From the NCBI GenBank assembly GCA_036245805.1, contig BTRK01000006.1, positions 28,338,901-28,402,900 on the forward strand: a DNA stretch of 64,000 nt, given 5' to 3'. This stretch comes from Pristionchus mayeri. Its lineage: Eukaryota; Nematoda; Chromadorea; Rhabditida; Neodiplogasteridae. Positions 33,338 to 46,600 of this stretch are shown here, piece after piece. The stretch's first letter is position 1. Every line of letters begins with the position of its first letter. Under the pieces are notes generated by a model. That model was given only the letters and a program-made list of their open reading frames with translations. It searched no databases and had not been told where the DNA came from. Made by a program: the position numbers and the translations under genes.

Positions 33338-35205
33338 TAGAGTGCGGAGAGGAAGAGGAAGAGGAAGACTCTGCCGCTCTTTTGGGGGGAGAGCGAGGAA
33401 TGAGGAAGAGGGAGGGGAAAGTGCAAAGTCTTCCGGAAGACTTTTCGGTCTTCCGGAAGAGTTGGAACTTTTCCACACGGATTGGTTCAAAATTTGACTG
33501 TTTTGGTGCATTTTCGCATTCCATTTGCATGTTGCGCCTACCCTTTGCATCGCAGGCGGAGATTATTCAGTCTCTGCCCCAATTTACATGCGCCAGCAGA
33601 GTGCAGACGTCGAAGTTCAGTCTAGGCGTTATCACACGTTGCTTTATCTGATTCTTCTTGATCTTTCTTCTAGTTTTCGTTGCGTCGTCCTGTTTTCTTC
33701 CCTGCTAAACCCGTCCCTAACCCAGGAACCTCTTCTCGGGCGCCACTCAGCTCTGGTTCGGCGACCAACTGATCAGGCTCGTTTTTCTGCCTTTCTTTGT
33801 TCTGTTAGTGACCCTTTTGGTTTCCTTTACTATGCGAATCTTGATCACTTGTCGTATCCGTGCCAACTATGCGACGTGTGCCACACCTCGAGCAGCTTTG
33901 CCCTGCACAACAACGGCTTCTCTCATGCGTGGACTTTAACCTAGTTCAGTAAATGTTTTTTCTTGTGTTTCCCGCTTGTTGATTGCCCGGATTGACTATT
34001 TCTTATGATTTTTTCCTGTGTTCATTCGTAATTTCAACGCGAGACTCTGGTTTCTCCCAACCAGTTGCTGGGGAACCCGCCAACAATGTCAGAGCAATGG
34101 CTACCAACTGATCAAGGCACTGGTTAGCAACTGGTTAGCCTAAGCTCCGCCCAACTGGTTAACCAGTTGTTAAACAGTTGTTGACCAGTTGTTAACTAGT
34201 TAGAGTGGGCGGAGGTTAGGCTAACCTCCGCCCTTGAAAACCAGTACCCTGACCAGTTCGTGACCATTGCTCTGACCAGTTGTTGGCGGGTTCCCCAGCA
34301 ACTGGTTGGGAGAAACCAGAGAAGCTGTCCTACCAAACAATGCCCGTTGCGCTGCTCATGCCCATTCTGACCTCAAGACCGGGAGTCTACTGAACTCAGG
34401 CGAGGACTAGGCATTTTACTGTGAGTGTTTACTGATTTTTTGTCTCTGAACAGCTCTTTTCTGTAATTGTTACTGTTGATTGGTAGCCTTGGTACCGAAT
34501 AGCTGATTTCCCCCCTAGAAGTAGTTCTAGTTCCTATACCAGATACTGCCTCTCCCTTTTCAGAAGCTTCTCTCACTGCTTCATCTCCACTGCTCCCTCT
34601 ACGTGTTCGTCTTCTCCCTTGGAGCAAGCAGACAGACTCTGAAGACACCGTAAGAAGAATTTGCGGAGTCCCTGCCTTCCATTGACCCCTCAAAAATTTC
34701 CCCATTTCTTAGCATTGTTGGTCCTTAGTGTAATTTCTGCCCCTTTGTCTTCTGTTACGCGAATCCTATCTATTTCAGCCTCTCTCATTATCTTCCTGAC
34801 CTGTGGAGGAATCCTCTAACAATCGCCCTTACGAGTCAACTACTGTCCGTATTTATAGTTTTGGATGTTGTATTCACCTTTTACTGCCACAATTTGCAAT
34901 GATTATAAGTGTTTGTTGATTAACAAGTTTTTTTCCTATGTTTTGATTCAATATTGTGACAAGCGGTATGGATAAATTGATCTTGTGTGATTCTGACACC
35001 GGAACCCTCTTCCCTCTACCACTTCCACCATTTTAAACACAGAAACAAGAAAAAAACAATGAAACAGGCTTGTTTGGAATTTTGGTCTTCCGGCAGACCT
35101 CGCAGTCTTCCGGAAGAATTTCCCCCTCCCTCTCATTCTTCCGGAAGAGCAAAACTCATTTCGCGCCGCGCCGAGCGGTCTTCCCTCTTCCTTTCCGCAC
35201 TCTAG
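33338..35205. mobile_element. hAT-type element, 1,868 bp, with 8-bp target duplication
   Basis: GTCACGAC occurs directly at both borders (33,330-33,337 and 35,205-35,212, one base shared with the terminal A/G boundary). The inverted ends are TAGAGTGCGGAGAGG and CTTTCCGCACTCTA. Subterminal arms carry repeated CTTCCGGAAGA. An 8-bp duplication plus TAGAG termini fit the hAT superfamily. The interior ORF (33,525-33,944, with CQLCDVCH) is not recognisable as a transposase, so the element is non-autonomous or decayed. Confidence 0.75.
34045..34321. mobile_element. Palindromic MITE with CCAGTTG repeats
   Basis: CTCTGGTTTCTCCCAACCAG at the left is matched by its inverse at the right end (34,321). 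The interior has many CAACTGGTTA/CCAGTTGTTA units and a CTCCGCCC/GGGCGGAG pair about the centre. It is nested in the hAT-type element, which is nested in the TTAA fold-back. Confidence 0.8.
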
Positions 35206-36029
35206 TCACGACACTTTTCTGGAGTATTGTATCTATACCGACGGCCCTTTATATTTCATTTATTCATAAATGTGAACTACCTGTCCAATGCATGTCAAAA
35301 TAATCTTTGGGAGAGAATGTGGCTCTCCATTCATGAACAGTGTTCTTCGGGGTTTAGGTGTCCCATTTTGAACATCAAAATACCCACTTTTGGCGTTTTT
35401 GTGCTAGCCCTGTTATTTGAGGAGCAGTAATTTCGTGCTCAAATTAATGAACAACCCTTACCCTATCCGTCATCAATTTGGAATATTATGGGGGTCGCTA
35501 CTTTTTCTAGGATAATCCGTGTCCGAAGACCATCCAGGTGAGGTATTTCGGCATTTATATCGAAAAATAATTGAAAAACAAATATCACTTTTTTAGATAA
35601 GAAAGCCAATTGGGCTCTTAAATATTGATGTAATAGATAACCCTTAAAGTAATGATGATTACGCCCATAGGTAGGTGTCCGTCTCGTTAATCCTCGAAAC
35701 AGGTGATTTATTCGAAAGAACTCTGCCTTTTCTAAATGTCCATGATTCATCGACCTGTACGAAGCACATAACGAATTCAGCAGCTCTCTCTTTTCGAAAC
35801 TAGGTAGTGCACGACTAGTGCTTTTTGACAAAATTTGTGAGCATATATCTAAAAATTTCTATGAGAAGTACAAGAACTTTAAGAAAAATCGTATTTTTTC
35901 TGAAAATTTTAAAGTTACGCGGGGCTTTATTTCTCGCGCAGTAGAAGTACATGCACCATTTCATCGATACTATTCAAAAAGCCGAACATGTCCCTATATA
36001 TTGGCATCATGACTATATGTGGTGATTTG

Positions 36030-36368
36030 AGCCAAGCAAACTATACGAACTCAAAGTTGGGGTCGGAAATCGGACAAAACTTTATGACCAACCTAATAGA
36101 AGAGTCGGTCATGAACAATCTCGGTGAGATCTTGACATGGAGCAACCGATTGAAATCATGGAAGAGGAACTGACCGCACCCAATACCATAGTGGAGGCCA
36201 AACCGGAGGCAGAGGTTTTTGGAATTGCAACGGAGAAACCGAAGCTGCGTGGAGCACACGGAATTCTCGCTGCTAATCAGAACCCTGCTATTCAATGCTA
36301 CTCTAATATGCTTTCCTATTTCGTTCTATCTCTCTTATTCTATTCACTTTGCTTGTCAAATAATTTAT
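36030..36368 (+). other. Coding-like segment, unassigned
   Basis: Two overlapping frames look coding in composition: one ending SVMNNLGEIL near a possible donor (CTCG-gtgaga at 36,122), and one starting MEQPIEIMEEELTAPNT at 36,137. The second ends in a hydrophobic run (SYFVLSLLFYSLCL). No family was recognised. It lies inside the fold-back element next to its right arm. Confidence 0.3.
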
Positions 36369-36943
36369 AAAATACATTACTGCAAGATAATAACAATTAA
36401 AATGACACGAAATAGTCAAAGAGTCAACAACAGTCAAAGACATTGATAAAAAGACCAAATAAGCAAGAAAAAAGTTGGCAAAAGTTCATGCCGTCGGGCG
36501 GAATCGAACCTGAGTCGACGATTGCGTGCTAGTTTTTCGCCGAAAAGTCTACTTGTGGTACCGATTTCATCAACGGGATTTTTTTTTGGATTTGGCATGC
36601 AATTTTACACCATATATCTCATTTTCCCGATGTGGAAATTGTTGGAATGTGGTGCTTTATTTTTTTGAAAATTGAAAACATGCAAATTTTGCAGTTTTTC
36701 TCACTTTTCTGAAACACCGTGTGGTTTAATGTATTGAAAACTTGGATTATGACATAACTTTTTATGCTCTTTCGATTGGTGTATAACACGCCGTGCTTAA
36801 ATCACTTTGAAAATTTCGGATTCCAAAGTTCAAAGATCAACTTAGGCACTCTAACCCTAAAGTTTGAGCTTCATTGGATGACTTTCAACGATTGTGCCAC
36901 TTCCACTCCCGAATCTGACGTTCTTACGGAGACAGCGTTTTAA

Positions 36944-37558
36944 TTGTTCTTTGAGTTCTAATAAGTCCGTGTTGGCGAAAACTGTTTTCGGCACGAGAGA
37001 AAAGATGAGAAATATTACGGTAGATTTTGAAATGTTTGTAGGAAGTACTGTAATTTTTCATTATCTACTGCATTGCTGCAACTACATTTCATGACAGCTA
37101 TGAGCTGCAGTGCTTTTGTGAAAATATATTTATTGTATTTAAAATTTAAAATTTATCAAATAAGTTTAAAATATGTTTAATAAAGAAACGAGGGCGGGAA
37201 TGAGAAAATAAATGACTCAGCGAAATTGAGTTGGCACACCGTACCACACGCATCGCACCAACTTCATGCGGGCGGCTTGCACTACACCGAGGGCAGGGCT
37301 AGAGTGAACACTTCATACGGATTTAAATTGAAATTTTCTTAAATTTTGCCAAGGCATTCTGATTCTGCATCGCCGATAACCTAATAGCCATACAAAAAGA
37401 TTTTTTTGGAAGAATTTGAAATTCTTGCAATGTAGATTTAAGTTCGCGCCGGCGGTGAGGTTTACCACCAAAATCTGGCCTTTTACCGGATTCGAAATTA
37501 GACTTTCCGGTTTTGGTGCTCCCTACGTAGATGATTTAGGTGTTTTTGCATCGTATGA
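36944..37558. other. Upstream region of PGS1
   Basis: No repeat arms. Contains the 5' flank of the PGS1 gene. An ATGATG at 37,555-37,560 opens a 7-codon frame that ends before the conserved exon and could act as an upstream ORF if transcribed. No TATA-like element was singled out. Confidence 0.35.
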
Positions 37559-37612
37559 TGTGGTCAAGTGCGGGCTAAGCTGATCGACGTCGACAGCGTG
37601 TCGCGACAGCGA

Positions 37613-40600
37613 ATGGAATACCTTACTGAGACCGGAGTCGAGTTCCCTGTGCACGCGAATTCCGTCAGGATAATCACAACTCCTAAAGAATTTTACGATT
37701 TAATAATTGTGAGTTAAAAGCTACCTTGCATATTTTAATAACTATTTCCTTTCTAGGAACGTATCGGTAGCGCGAATAAGCGAGTGTATCTGAGTAGTCT
37801 CTACCTGGGAAGCGGTAAACACGAGTCTGCAATTGTGAGTTTTAAAGTTCAAATATTTCTATTTTCCGTTTCGATTGTCGCTTGTCGACTCGACGGCTGT
37901 ATATTGCAATATTTTATTGCTTGTTATTGCGACAAAACAGGTAGATGGTCTGTCGAATCGTTTGGAGGAGACCGGGTCACTAGAAGTGAGCATTCTTCTC
38001 GATTTCATGCGTGGAACGAGAGGGGAAACGGAAGGGAAGAGTAGCACCACATTATTGAAGAAGATTGCCGATAAAGCGAAGGTAATCTTATTTTACTGTT
38101 TTCACAATGGCTAAAAGTGCCTATTTTTTTCCCCTTTGGCCAATAACCACACTGGATTAAATATATTTCTAAAGAGCTAGGAAGAGAGAGAGCCGCTAGT
38201 ATGGAGTACTCTCTACTTGCGAGCCTCTCGACTGATTTCAACATCATCTGAAGAAGAGCTGCTGTAGTTAATAATAATAATAATTTTTTTTTATCTCGCC
38301 AAAGGCAAGAAAAGACCTAAAGTTTGCAGGATAAATTGGATCAGTGGGAGGGAAAACTGCTGTGAGAATAGTTCGCGTAGCAATCTGGTGTGCGGTGTTG
38401 AACGCGGTAATGAGCGGAGCAACAGAACGTTTTTTTTGTTTCCCAACCAGGACGATATTGACCCTCTATTTTTATCCCCCCGTCGAATAGCGGATGAATT
38501 TGCTGAAAAGAGTATACAAAACTGCGAAAAATAAATAATAGCCCCATGGGAAGGCCGGAAAGAATCAAAATGCTACACAACGCAAGGAATGTACCGTAGT
38601 AAAATGTGCATTTTTAAAATTTGTTCAATAATTCGGTGACTTGTATCGCGCTGTGCATTAAACAGAAAAATGGATAAAATTTGCAATAATTTAAAGTGTG
38701 CGAAGTTAGGCGGTCACGAATGTCGATGAGTTAGGGGGTTAGGTTGTTATTAGGGTTCCCTTGATGGAATTATTTGACTATTGGAATTCCAAAACCCTCC
38801 ACTCACTTCCAAAGTCGAACTCGTATACGAGCTGTGTGCAATTAGATTTTCATTTGAAATGGAATTCCATTATGGAAATTTCGAAATTGAGTGGAGAAAA
38901 TCAAAGAAGAATCAGTACTCTATTCAAATAGAATTCCAAAAGTTTCGGAATTCCATTCCACAGCTCCACGCGAAGGGAATGGGAGGAATAAAATTACGTC
39001 ACTCCTTTGTCCTCGCCATTGGAATTCCGGAATCAATTCCATCAAGGGAACACTAGTTGTTATACTACGAAAACGTGAAACTTGGATAAGATTCGCGAGG
39101 TATTGGCTGTTAAAGAAGAAATGCTTGCAGATATTTCTATTTCATACTCCTGAGCTTCGGGGAGTACTGAGAAGTGTGCTTGGAGAACGGAACAATGAAA
39201 TAATAGGACTACAACATATGAAGCTGTACGTCTTCGATGATTCCCTCCTAATTTCAGGGTGAGAGGTTAAGGGAATACTTGTCCCATTCAGAGATGTTCA
39301 GAGCGAATCTCTCCGATTCTTATTTCACTGATCGACAGGATCGCTATGTATTCATTGAGAATTGCAAAGAACTTGCGGATTTCTTCTGCTCTGGTATGCT
39401 TGGACACGCCTTTGTTTGACTTGTATTATTATTTTTTAATATTTTTATTATTATGACTTTATTTGGACAATGGGCCTGATGCGCAGGTTCCCGTGCTTGT
39501 GGAGAAAGTTTCGCAATCACTATTGGCGAAACAGTTTAAGTGCGCCCCCCCCCCCCCCCTCCTCCCAACCCATTTCGTAATCTGAACAGACACGAAGAAT
39601 CTGCGCGTATCTATAGGCAATAGTTATAGATGTTGCTATATAAAGAAATCCCGTAGCGTCTGTCTGTTCCTTTATTCGCCTGTCACACTTTTTTTCCAAA
39701 TCGCTCTAATTTGCTTCAAAATCTATTTGACTAAGACCTTGACCATATGAGTCCCTTTTACGAGCACTCAAAATTTGATCTTTGATCTTTTCCTTCGAAT
39801 CGATGTATCTCAAAATCTCGACGTATCTGTATCTCGATGTCTCAAAACCCTTGGCGAGCGCTTTCATACTTTGCACTTTTATCTTTTTCTTAAAATCGTT
39901 CTAACTGTTCATAACCGGCCGTGAACGCTTTGGAAGGTACAATTCAACTCCACATCATATAGACTTTCAGTTTTTTCAACTATTGCATAATGATGATGCA
40001 ATACATGGAAATTGATAAGTTTGAGGCTTTACTCTTAAACTTATCATGGAGATGCCGTGCCTTCACCGTTGTCACTCCCTATAGGGGCCCTTTAAAAAGC
40101 AAGAACGATGTCGTCATTACTACGTAATATCACGCGTCTTCTGAGAGATTGCATGACCATGCGGAACCAGGAGCACCAACTTGCAGCAGTATCCTCAAGA
40201 TATTTATGCCAAAGTATATTGGGGACGAGTAAACTTTTCGGTCCGTTTTTTACAGAACCGGCTTTTAGGCTTTTCCGGTTTCGGGTCCGGCTCTGTCATA
40301 TATCAACTCACAGATGAGCTACAAGGATGGCATTGATCTCAAAATGTGCGAAACATGATTTCCAACAACTGTTATGCGGAAATTCTAAGTCTTCTTCTTC
40401 ATATAGAAAATTTGAAAAAAGTGGATCCAAGAGCGATAAATAATTCCTACCGTCTTAGGAACCCCCCCCTTTTTTCTCCCACTTTCCGTTTTATATTTGA
40501 ATTCTAGAATACCGAGTTAGTTTAGAAAAATTAAGGTCTGACTCTAGGTAGGGGTGGGGTAGGCTTTTATGGGCCCCAATATTGGAAAAATGTAAAAAAA

Positions 40601-43600
40601 ACTTTTTCGTTTTTCTATGTTGTATATAAATCGGATTTCAGTTTCAGTCTTACAACAATTCGCTTACAATAGTTTGGAACCATCATTAGTTCATTTACGA
40701 GTAATTTGGAGGGCATCCGAGAAAAAATATTATCCATTTTTCCATGCCGTGAGTATGAGCAATTTTTTTCGAAAAAAATAATATTTTCTCGGATGCCCTC
40801 CAAATTACTTGTGAATGAATTAATGTTGGTTCCAAACTATTCTAAGCGAATTATTGTAAGACTGAAGCTGAAAGTCGATTTATATACAACATTCAAAAAT
40901 GAAAAAAAGTTTTTTGACATTTTTTCCATTATTGGGGCCCATAAAAACTTATCCCACCCCTATCTAGACCAGACCTTAGCTTTTCTAAACTAACTCGATA
41001 TCGTAGAATTCAAATCTACACACGTCATGACTTTTTCCAACAACCACTTTCAAAATGAGCACAGCACAATAAAACTACCGTATTTTGCACCGTGCGGATG
41101 GTATCCCTGTACTTTTGTAGAAATTTGAAAAGTGCAAAATTTACTACGATAGTATTTTGTAGAAATTTGAAAAATGGCCATAAAATACGGTAGAAATTAC
41201 AATTGCACCCTGATACTACGGTACAGCGGAACAACCGTCGAAAAAGCCGGGGAAAAGGAATCACGTCGTGTAACTGTTTCTGTGTTTTTGAATGGGACCT
41301 TTTCTCTAAACACTGTGTTGGAAAAAATCATGTCGTGTCTACAACGAAAAGTGGGAGAAAATGGGGGGGGGGGGGGGTTCCAAAGCCGGTAGGAATTATT
41401 TTCCGGTCTTGGTCATAGAAATTCCGGTCATAGAATTTCCACGTTAACATAAGAGTTATTGGAAATCATTTTGGGGGTCCGTTTTCATGCAATCTCTCAG
41501 AAGACGCGTGATATACAGTAAGCATATTCTTAGGCCTAAGCCTAAGTGAGGCTTCGGGAAGCCTAAGCTGTGTGATTACCCTAAATAGATCCAATTTATA
41601 ATCATGGCGCGTTTTTAAATCGCCACAAGCATTACTGTACTCTGTGCACAGTTTCGTGCATTTTCAAAGTATTAGGTTGGTAAGAAAGTTCTGTCGCGTT
41701 TCTCGTATTTTACATTTTGGTTTATCCTGCCCTTCAAAGTTGATCAATCTTCATACGATCTTCAGTTGTCTAATAGTGCTTGGTTACTCTTTCGAGAAAA
41801 CGTTGTCACAGTATTCTCCAATTGCTAATTCTGGCATAGTCGACTGCCAAATTCAGCGAAATTTATTACCAACGATATGTTTTATTTGCAGATGGTTGAA
41901 AGAAGAAATGTGATATGGGCATAACTAACATGCTATTGTAGAGTGCAACAAGTGGGCATGTTTTTTATTGCATAACAGTAAGAACGCCCCATTATGCCAA
42001 CTTGGGATCAGCGCTAATTCTGAAAATTGCACTGAATTGAATTCTGTTGATAAGCATTTCTCATCCCTGAAGATTTAGCGATTGATCCAGTAAGCTCAAC
42101 TTTAGTGAGTAGTGAAGTACTCTGTATGATTAGTGTTTACCTTAAATTGGACAGTGGTAAACCTAACTGTTCGTAAGCTACAGTTTTTCAAATGATGAAA
42201 CTAGGGACGGCAACGGTGTTAACGAACGAGCAAAACAATTCACAAATTGGTATGCAATTGAATGCTATGCCTACCCCATTTCGACTTTTCACTTTATTGG
42301 GGTGTCCGGAAAGTTCGTATAATGCTTCGGAAAAAAGTCAGTTCGCGATCAAATGCAGTGATTGCGCAATCTGTTTGTCAACGATGTATTGCATCATTCT
42401 GACGTTGAGTAGTGAGAGGATTTAATCAGTCTCCTAGTTGCTACATTGATTCTTGTGATGGACTCCCATCTCTACCTCCGAGCAGTTTTACTTCATTACT
42501 ACCGTCTTGGCCGATCCGTGAAGGAGGCCCACTCTGCCCTGGCCCAGTCGGAAGAAGCTGACGCCCCCTCCATATCCTTCTGCTATAAGTGGTTCTCCCG
42601 CTTCAAGAAAGGGGAGTTTGGAATCGATGATCAACCCCGCTCTGGACGCCCTCCCTCCCTCGATCAGCCTCTCGTTCTCCGCACACTGAAGCGCAAGCCC
42701 ATGGCCAGTGTGCGTGAGTTGAAGAAGGATACTGGTACTCCCAGATCAACGGTGTCCGATATCCTCCATCGATCTGGGAAGAAGCCGAAACTCCCACAAG
42801 TGATTCCCCATGACCTCTCCCCCGAACAGCTGAAAAATCGTGTTCAAGTCTGTCGGGAATTACTCCATCGTAGATCCAATCGTCGATGGGTCAATTCCAT
42901 CATCGCTACAGATGAGAAGTGGATCACGTACGATAACCCTGTGAGGAGACTGCAATGGGTGGATGCAGATGAGAAGCCCACGCCCGTCCCGAAGAAGGAA
43001 GAGCACGGAAAGAAGGAACTCCTCTGCTTCTTCTTCTCAGTGCTCGGTCCCATCTACTGGGAGATCCTCGCCCCTGGCACCAGCATCAATACCGACCTCT
43101 TCTCTGAACAACTGGAAGATGTCGCGATCAGAGTCCCTCCCAGACTCCTGAACCAGGGCAAAATTCTTCTTCTGATGGACAATGCTCGCCCACATCGAGC
43201 GAAGATGACCCAGAAGAAAATGGACGAGCTGAAGATCGAGAGGATTCCCCATCCACCGTATTCCCCGGATTTCTCCCCATGCGACTACCACTGCTTCCGC
43301 TCTCTCTCTGACTTCTGCAAAGGAAAGAAGTTCAAGAATCGAGATGAAGTTGTGAGGGCTTTCGTGAACTGGGCGGTCTCGAAGAAACCCGCATTCTGGA
43401 AGAGAGGAATCGAGACCCTGCCCAATCGCTGGAGGGAGGTAGTGAGAAAGAAGGGGGCATACATTGGTCACTGAGAATTGTAAAGCATTGAATAAAAAAT
43501 AAAAACAAAAAATTATACGAACTTTCCGGACACCCCAATAGTTTAAAAAAATAATGATCAAATCAAGAGAAAAACAATAATAAACATAAGTCAAAATGCC

Positions 43601-46600
43601 GACGCTTTCAGTCCAAGTGGAGCGCATCTCAAGTCACTCCTTTACTCCTACCTATCGCAAACTGAAAGACTTGTAGTTACATGACTAACGTCGCAACAAT
43701 TTCGTATTTAATTATTCTATGTAGAGCGCACTCTGAAAAATCTGAATGACGTAATCGAAGAAGAATACAAACTTTAATCGACCAAGAAGACAAAATCGAT
43801 CACTGCTTCTACACAAACTACGGTAGTTCGCCGCGTCAAATTCACAATAATCAGTTTTAAATCAATATCTGTAAATGGGGGAACTGTTCACGCCTTGTTT
43901 GCATATGAAAAATCCATTACTCGTATATGAATAGCATACTAAAAAAGATCGCATGAACAGTTCCCCCATTTAGAGATATTCTGAATTAACCAAATTTACA
44001 ACGGTAAAATGGTCAACTTTCGCGGCCTCGTTCTCTAATATCTTTTATTTATATTTATTTTTATTGTGAAAACATTTTTTTGTGATTTATAATCTAGTTA
44101 AACTGAGGAAATGAAGCTTCAACACTTAATTCTGAAAACACGTATATTTTCGGACGTTTCGTGCGTCTTCATTTCTGCAACATGTCTCTTCTTGTCATGC
44201 TTGGTGTTCTTTCAATATTTGTTCATATTCATTCCCATCAATAAAATAGTTTAAAAATCACATTAAATATTTTTTAAAAATGTTTTAAAATATTGAAAGA
44301 ATTTGGCTTCAAAAGTACGGTAGATTGAAAGCAAAAGCGTCGGAAGTAGGCAACAAATATTCCGTACTCAAAAATTCCCGTTGCCGTCCCTAGATGAAAC
44401 CGAAAATTGTTATTTGAAATCAGCCTTTTTTGCAATGTGTAGCTTCCCACACATATCGAATGCCGGATGTTATGAGATAATATGGATGTATAGCTCTAGT
44501 GTTATCACCCTTCAAAGCAGTAGAAGCAATTGGCAGCTCTTATTCAAACGGCTGAGTTAAAAAAATAACACCAGAAAATCGTCATTTTCAGAATTTTTGA
44601 GATTTTATTTATTTACTCGCTTTATATGCGAAATATAATCAACTTAAACATGTTGATGTATACTACTTACATCACTTCAACTTATGTTACTGTGAGAGTA
44701 GAAAGCGTAGTCCGTGGTGTGGTGGGCTAGATTTAGTATATTTGTTTCTAAGTATACGCGGAACATTTTTCCTCCGCGTTCCGCGTATATTTAGAAACAA
44801 ATGTACTAAATCTAGCCCACCACACCACGGACTACGCTTTCTATTCTCACAGTAAATTGAATTGCCAGACAATTTATTCAGTCAAGAAAAAATGGGGAAA
44901 AAAATATACGCGACAGAACTTTCTTACCAACCTAATAACTTCCTAACCTGCTCTTATCCCCGCACCGTGAGCCTTTTCCAACGTTTTAAGCCAGCTCTCA
45001 ACAGTCGCGTTGAACTATTATCCTTAACACACAACCTCGCGGACTACGTTGCAAATTTATGTTTGCAGTAATATCCGTGGTGGGATCTCAGTCGTTCCAA
45101 TTATGCAGTGACGGGAGCAAGAAATTGGGCACTGAATGTGTTCATCACCCCTTTCAAGGTATCACACCACTCCCAGTCCTTTACCCAAATCATTACTGTT
45201 TAAGGGAATGCGCCCGAGTATTGCTCATCTTTGCGAGATGGCGTACTGAGTATACTAGAAGAAGCGAAGAAAAGGAAAAATGAGTCAATTGATGGAGATA
45301 CAAAGGTCTTCCCGTTAATACAAATGGGAATGATAGGAATTGATCAAGAATATCAGTTCCTGAGGAAGCTTTTCTCAACTAAGGTTTGTTGTAGTGGCCT
45401 AAGGAGAACAAATCACCCGATGAACAGGAACCATCGCTGGACATGACTCTTGCTTCTGGGTACTTTAATGCAACTGAGGAATACGAGAATCTGATGCTGA
45501 ATGAGGGCGACTACAATCTCAAGATACTCATCGCTTCTCCGGATGTCAGTCATCTTATCATTATCTAATATTAGCTCGGTTGCGACCCCTCCTTCGGTAG
45601 GGTTCCCGCCGCTAGGAAAAAACGTGTTTCACAATTGCGTATGAAGTCATTTGTTTATGTGCTCTCTTTCACCCTCCCTACTTATTTCACAATCCGGTCA
45701 CCAACGAACACACTTTGGCTTTATATATATTGCGGTGTCCCAAAAGTTCGTGGAATTTTTTCTGATTATATTTTCTCGCGAAGTAAAAGTCAAGAAAACT
45801 AATTATCGTTCATATCTATTATAGCTGGACCTGCAATAGGTTATTTCATTAAATGATTACCAAATGATGATGAAATAGTCCAAAATTTGCGTTTTTAGGA
45901 CCCTGATTTAAAAAAAAAATTTCACTTTCTTTTAAGTGTCAAAACTCTAGTTAATTGTGAATTAGAAGCAGCTACCATACTCAATTAAACCTATAAAATT
46001 GCATCTTTCTTTATCGGCGGCCGAAAAACATAAAATCTTGTGATTTTTTATCTTGTCGAGGGAAGTCCGTTTTCAGAATTTTTCCAATTTTCATGGCAGT
46101 TTGCTAGACAATCGGCCTAATTTTGCAATGTAAATTCGTTTTATATTATGTATTGCATTGTGAAACCTTTGTTGGTATCAAAATCGATGACAATTTTTAA
46201 AACACGTTGAAATTTTCAATTTTCGTAATCGTGATTCGGAAGACCAGAATAGTGTTCAGTAAGTTACTTTGCAACTACAAAGTAACTACGGATATTCACA
46301 TCAGTTATATCTCTTCGTAGGAAAAAATTTCACCTATTTTTATTTTATTTAAATTTTTGAGACATAACTTCGGAATCGCACTATTCTTGTAAACTTGAAC
46401 ATTTCTAATTTGTGAAGCCCGAAAATTGTAGAGCACTGATTGCTCTACTCAATGCTACGTAATATTAGGCAGTAAGGTTGATCGCTTCAAAGAAAGAAAT
46501 TTTCGAAAAAAATTCCACGAACTTTTGCACGGTCTTCCACTCGCTCCCTTCCAGGGCACTTTTCCGGGAAAAACATACGGCTCTCTTTTCCGTACGAGAC

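Larger units (their letters stand above)
32002..36943. mobile_element. TTAA-flanked giant fold-back element with cargo
   Basis: Both ends read TTAA-AACGCTGTCTCC (left) and GGAGACAGCGTT-TTAA (right). Arms of about 550 bp (32,002-32,580 and 36,400-36,943) are strongly similar; the left arm has an extra ~60 bp near 32,095-32,140. The 3.8-kb interior is not palindromic and holds a hAT-type element plus two coding-like segments. The same termini recur at 58,470 and 62,897. No transposase was recognised, so mobility would depend on a TTAA-specific enzyme elsewhere. Confidence 0.8.
41672..44935. mobile_element. Mariner-like element (host of nested mariner) in PGS1 intron 5
   Basis: TIRs TTAGGTTGGTAAGAAAGTTC (41,672) and GAACTTTCTTACCAACCTAA (to 44,935) are identical for about 28 bp and flanked by TA. 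The remainder, after removing the nested mariner and a palindromic MITE, is about 1.85 kb and shows no transposase reading, so this element has lost coding capacity or carries filler. Confidence 0.75.

Noticed and set aside
43037..43627. 196-residue minus-strand ORF at 43,037-43,627
   Set aside because: Antisense of the mariner transposase.
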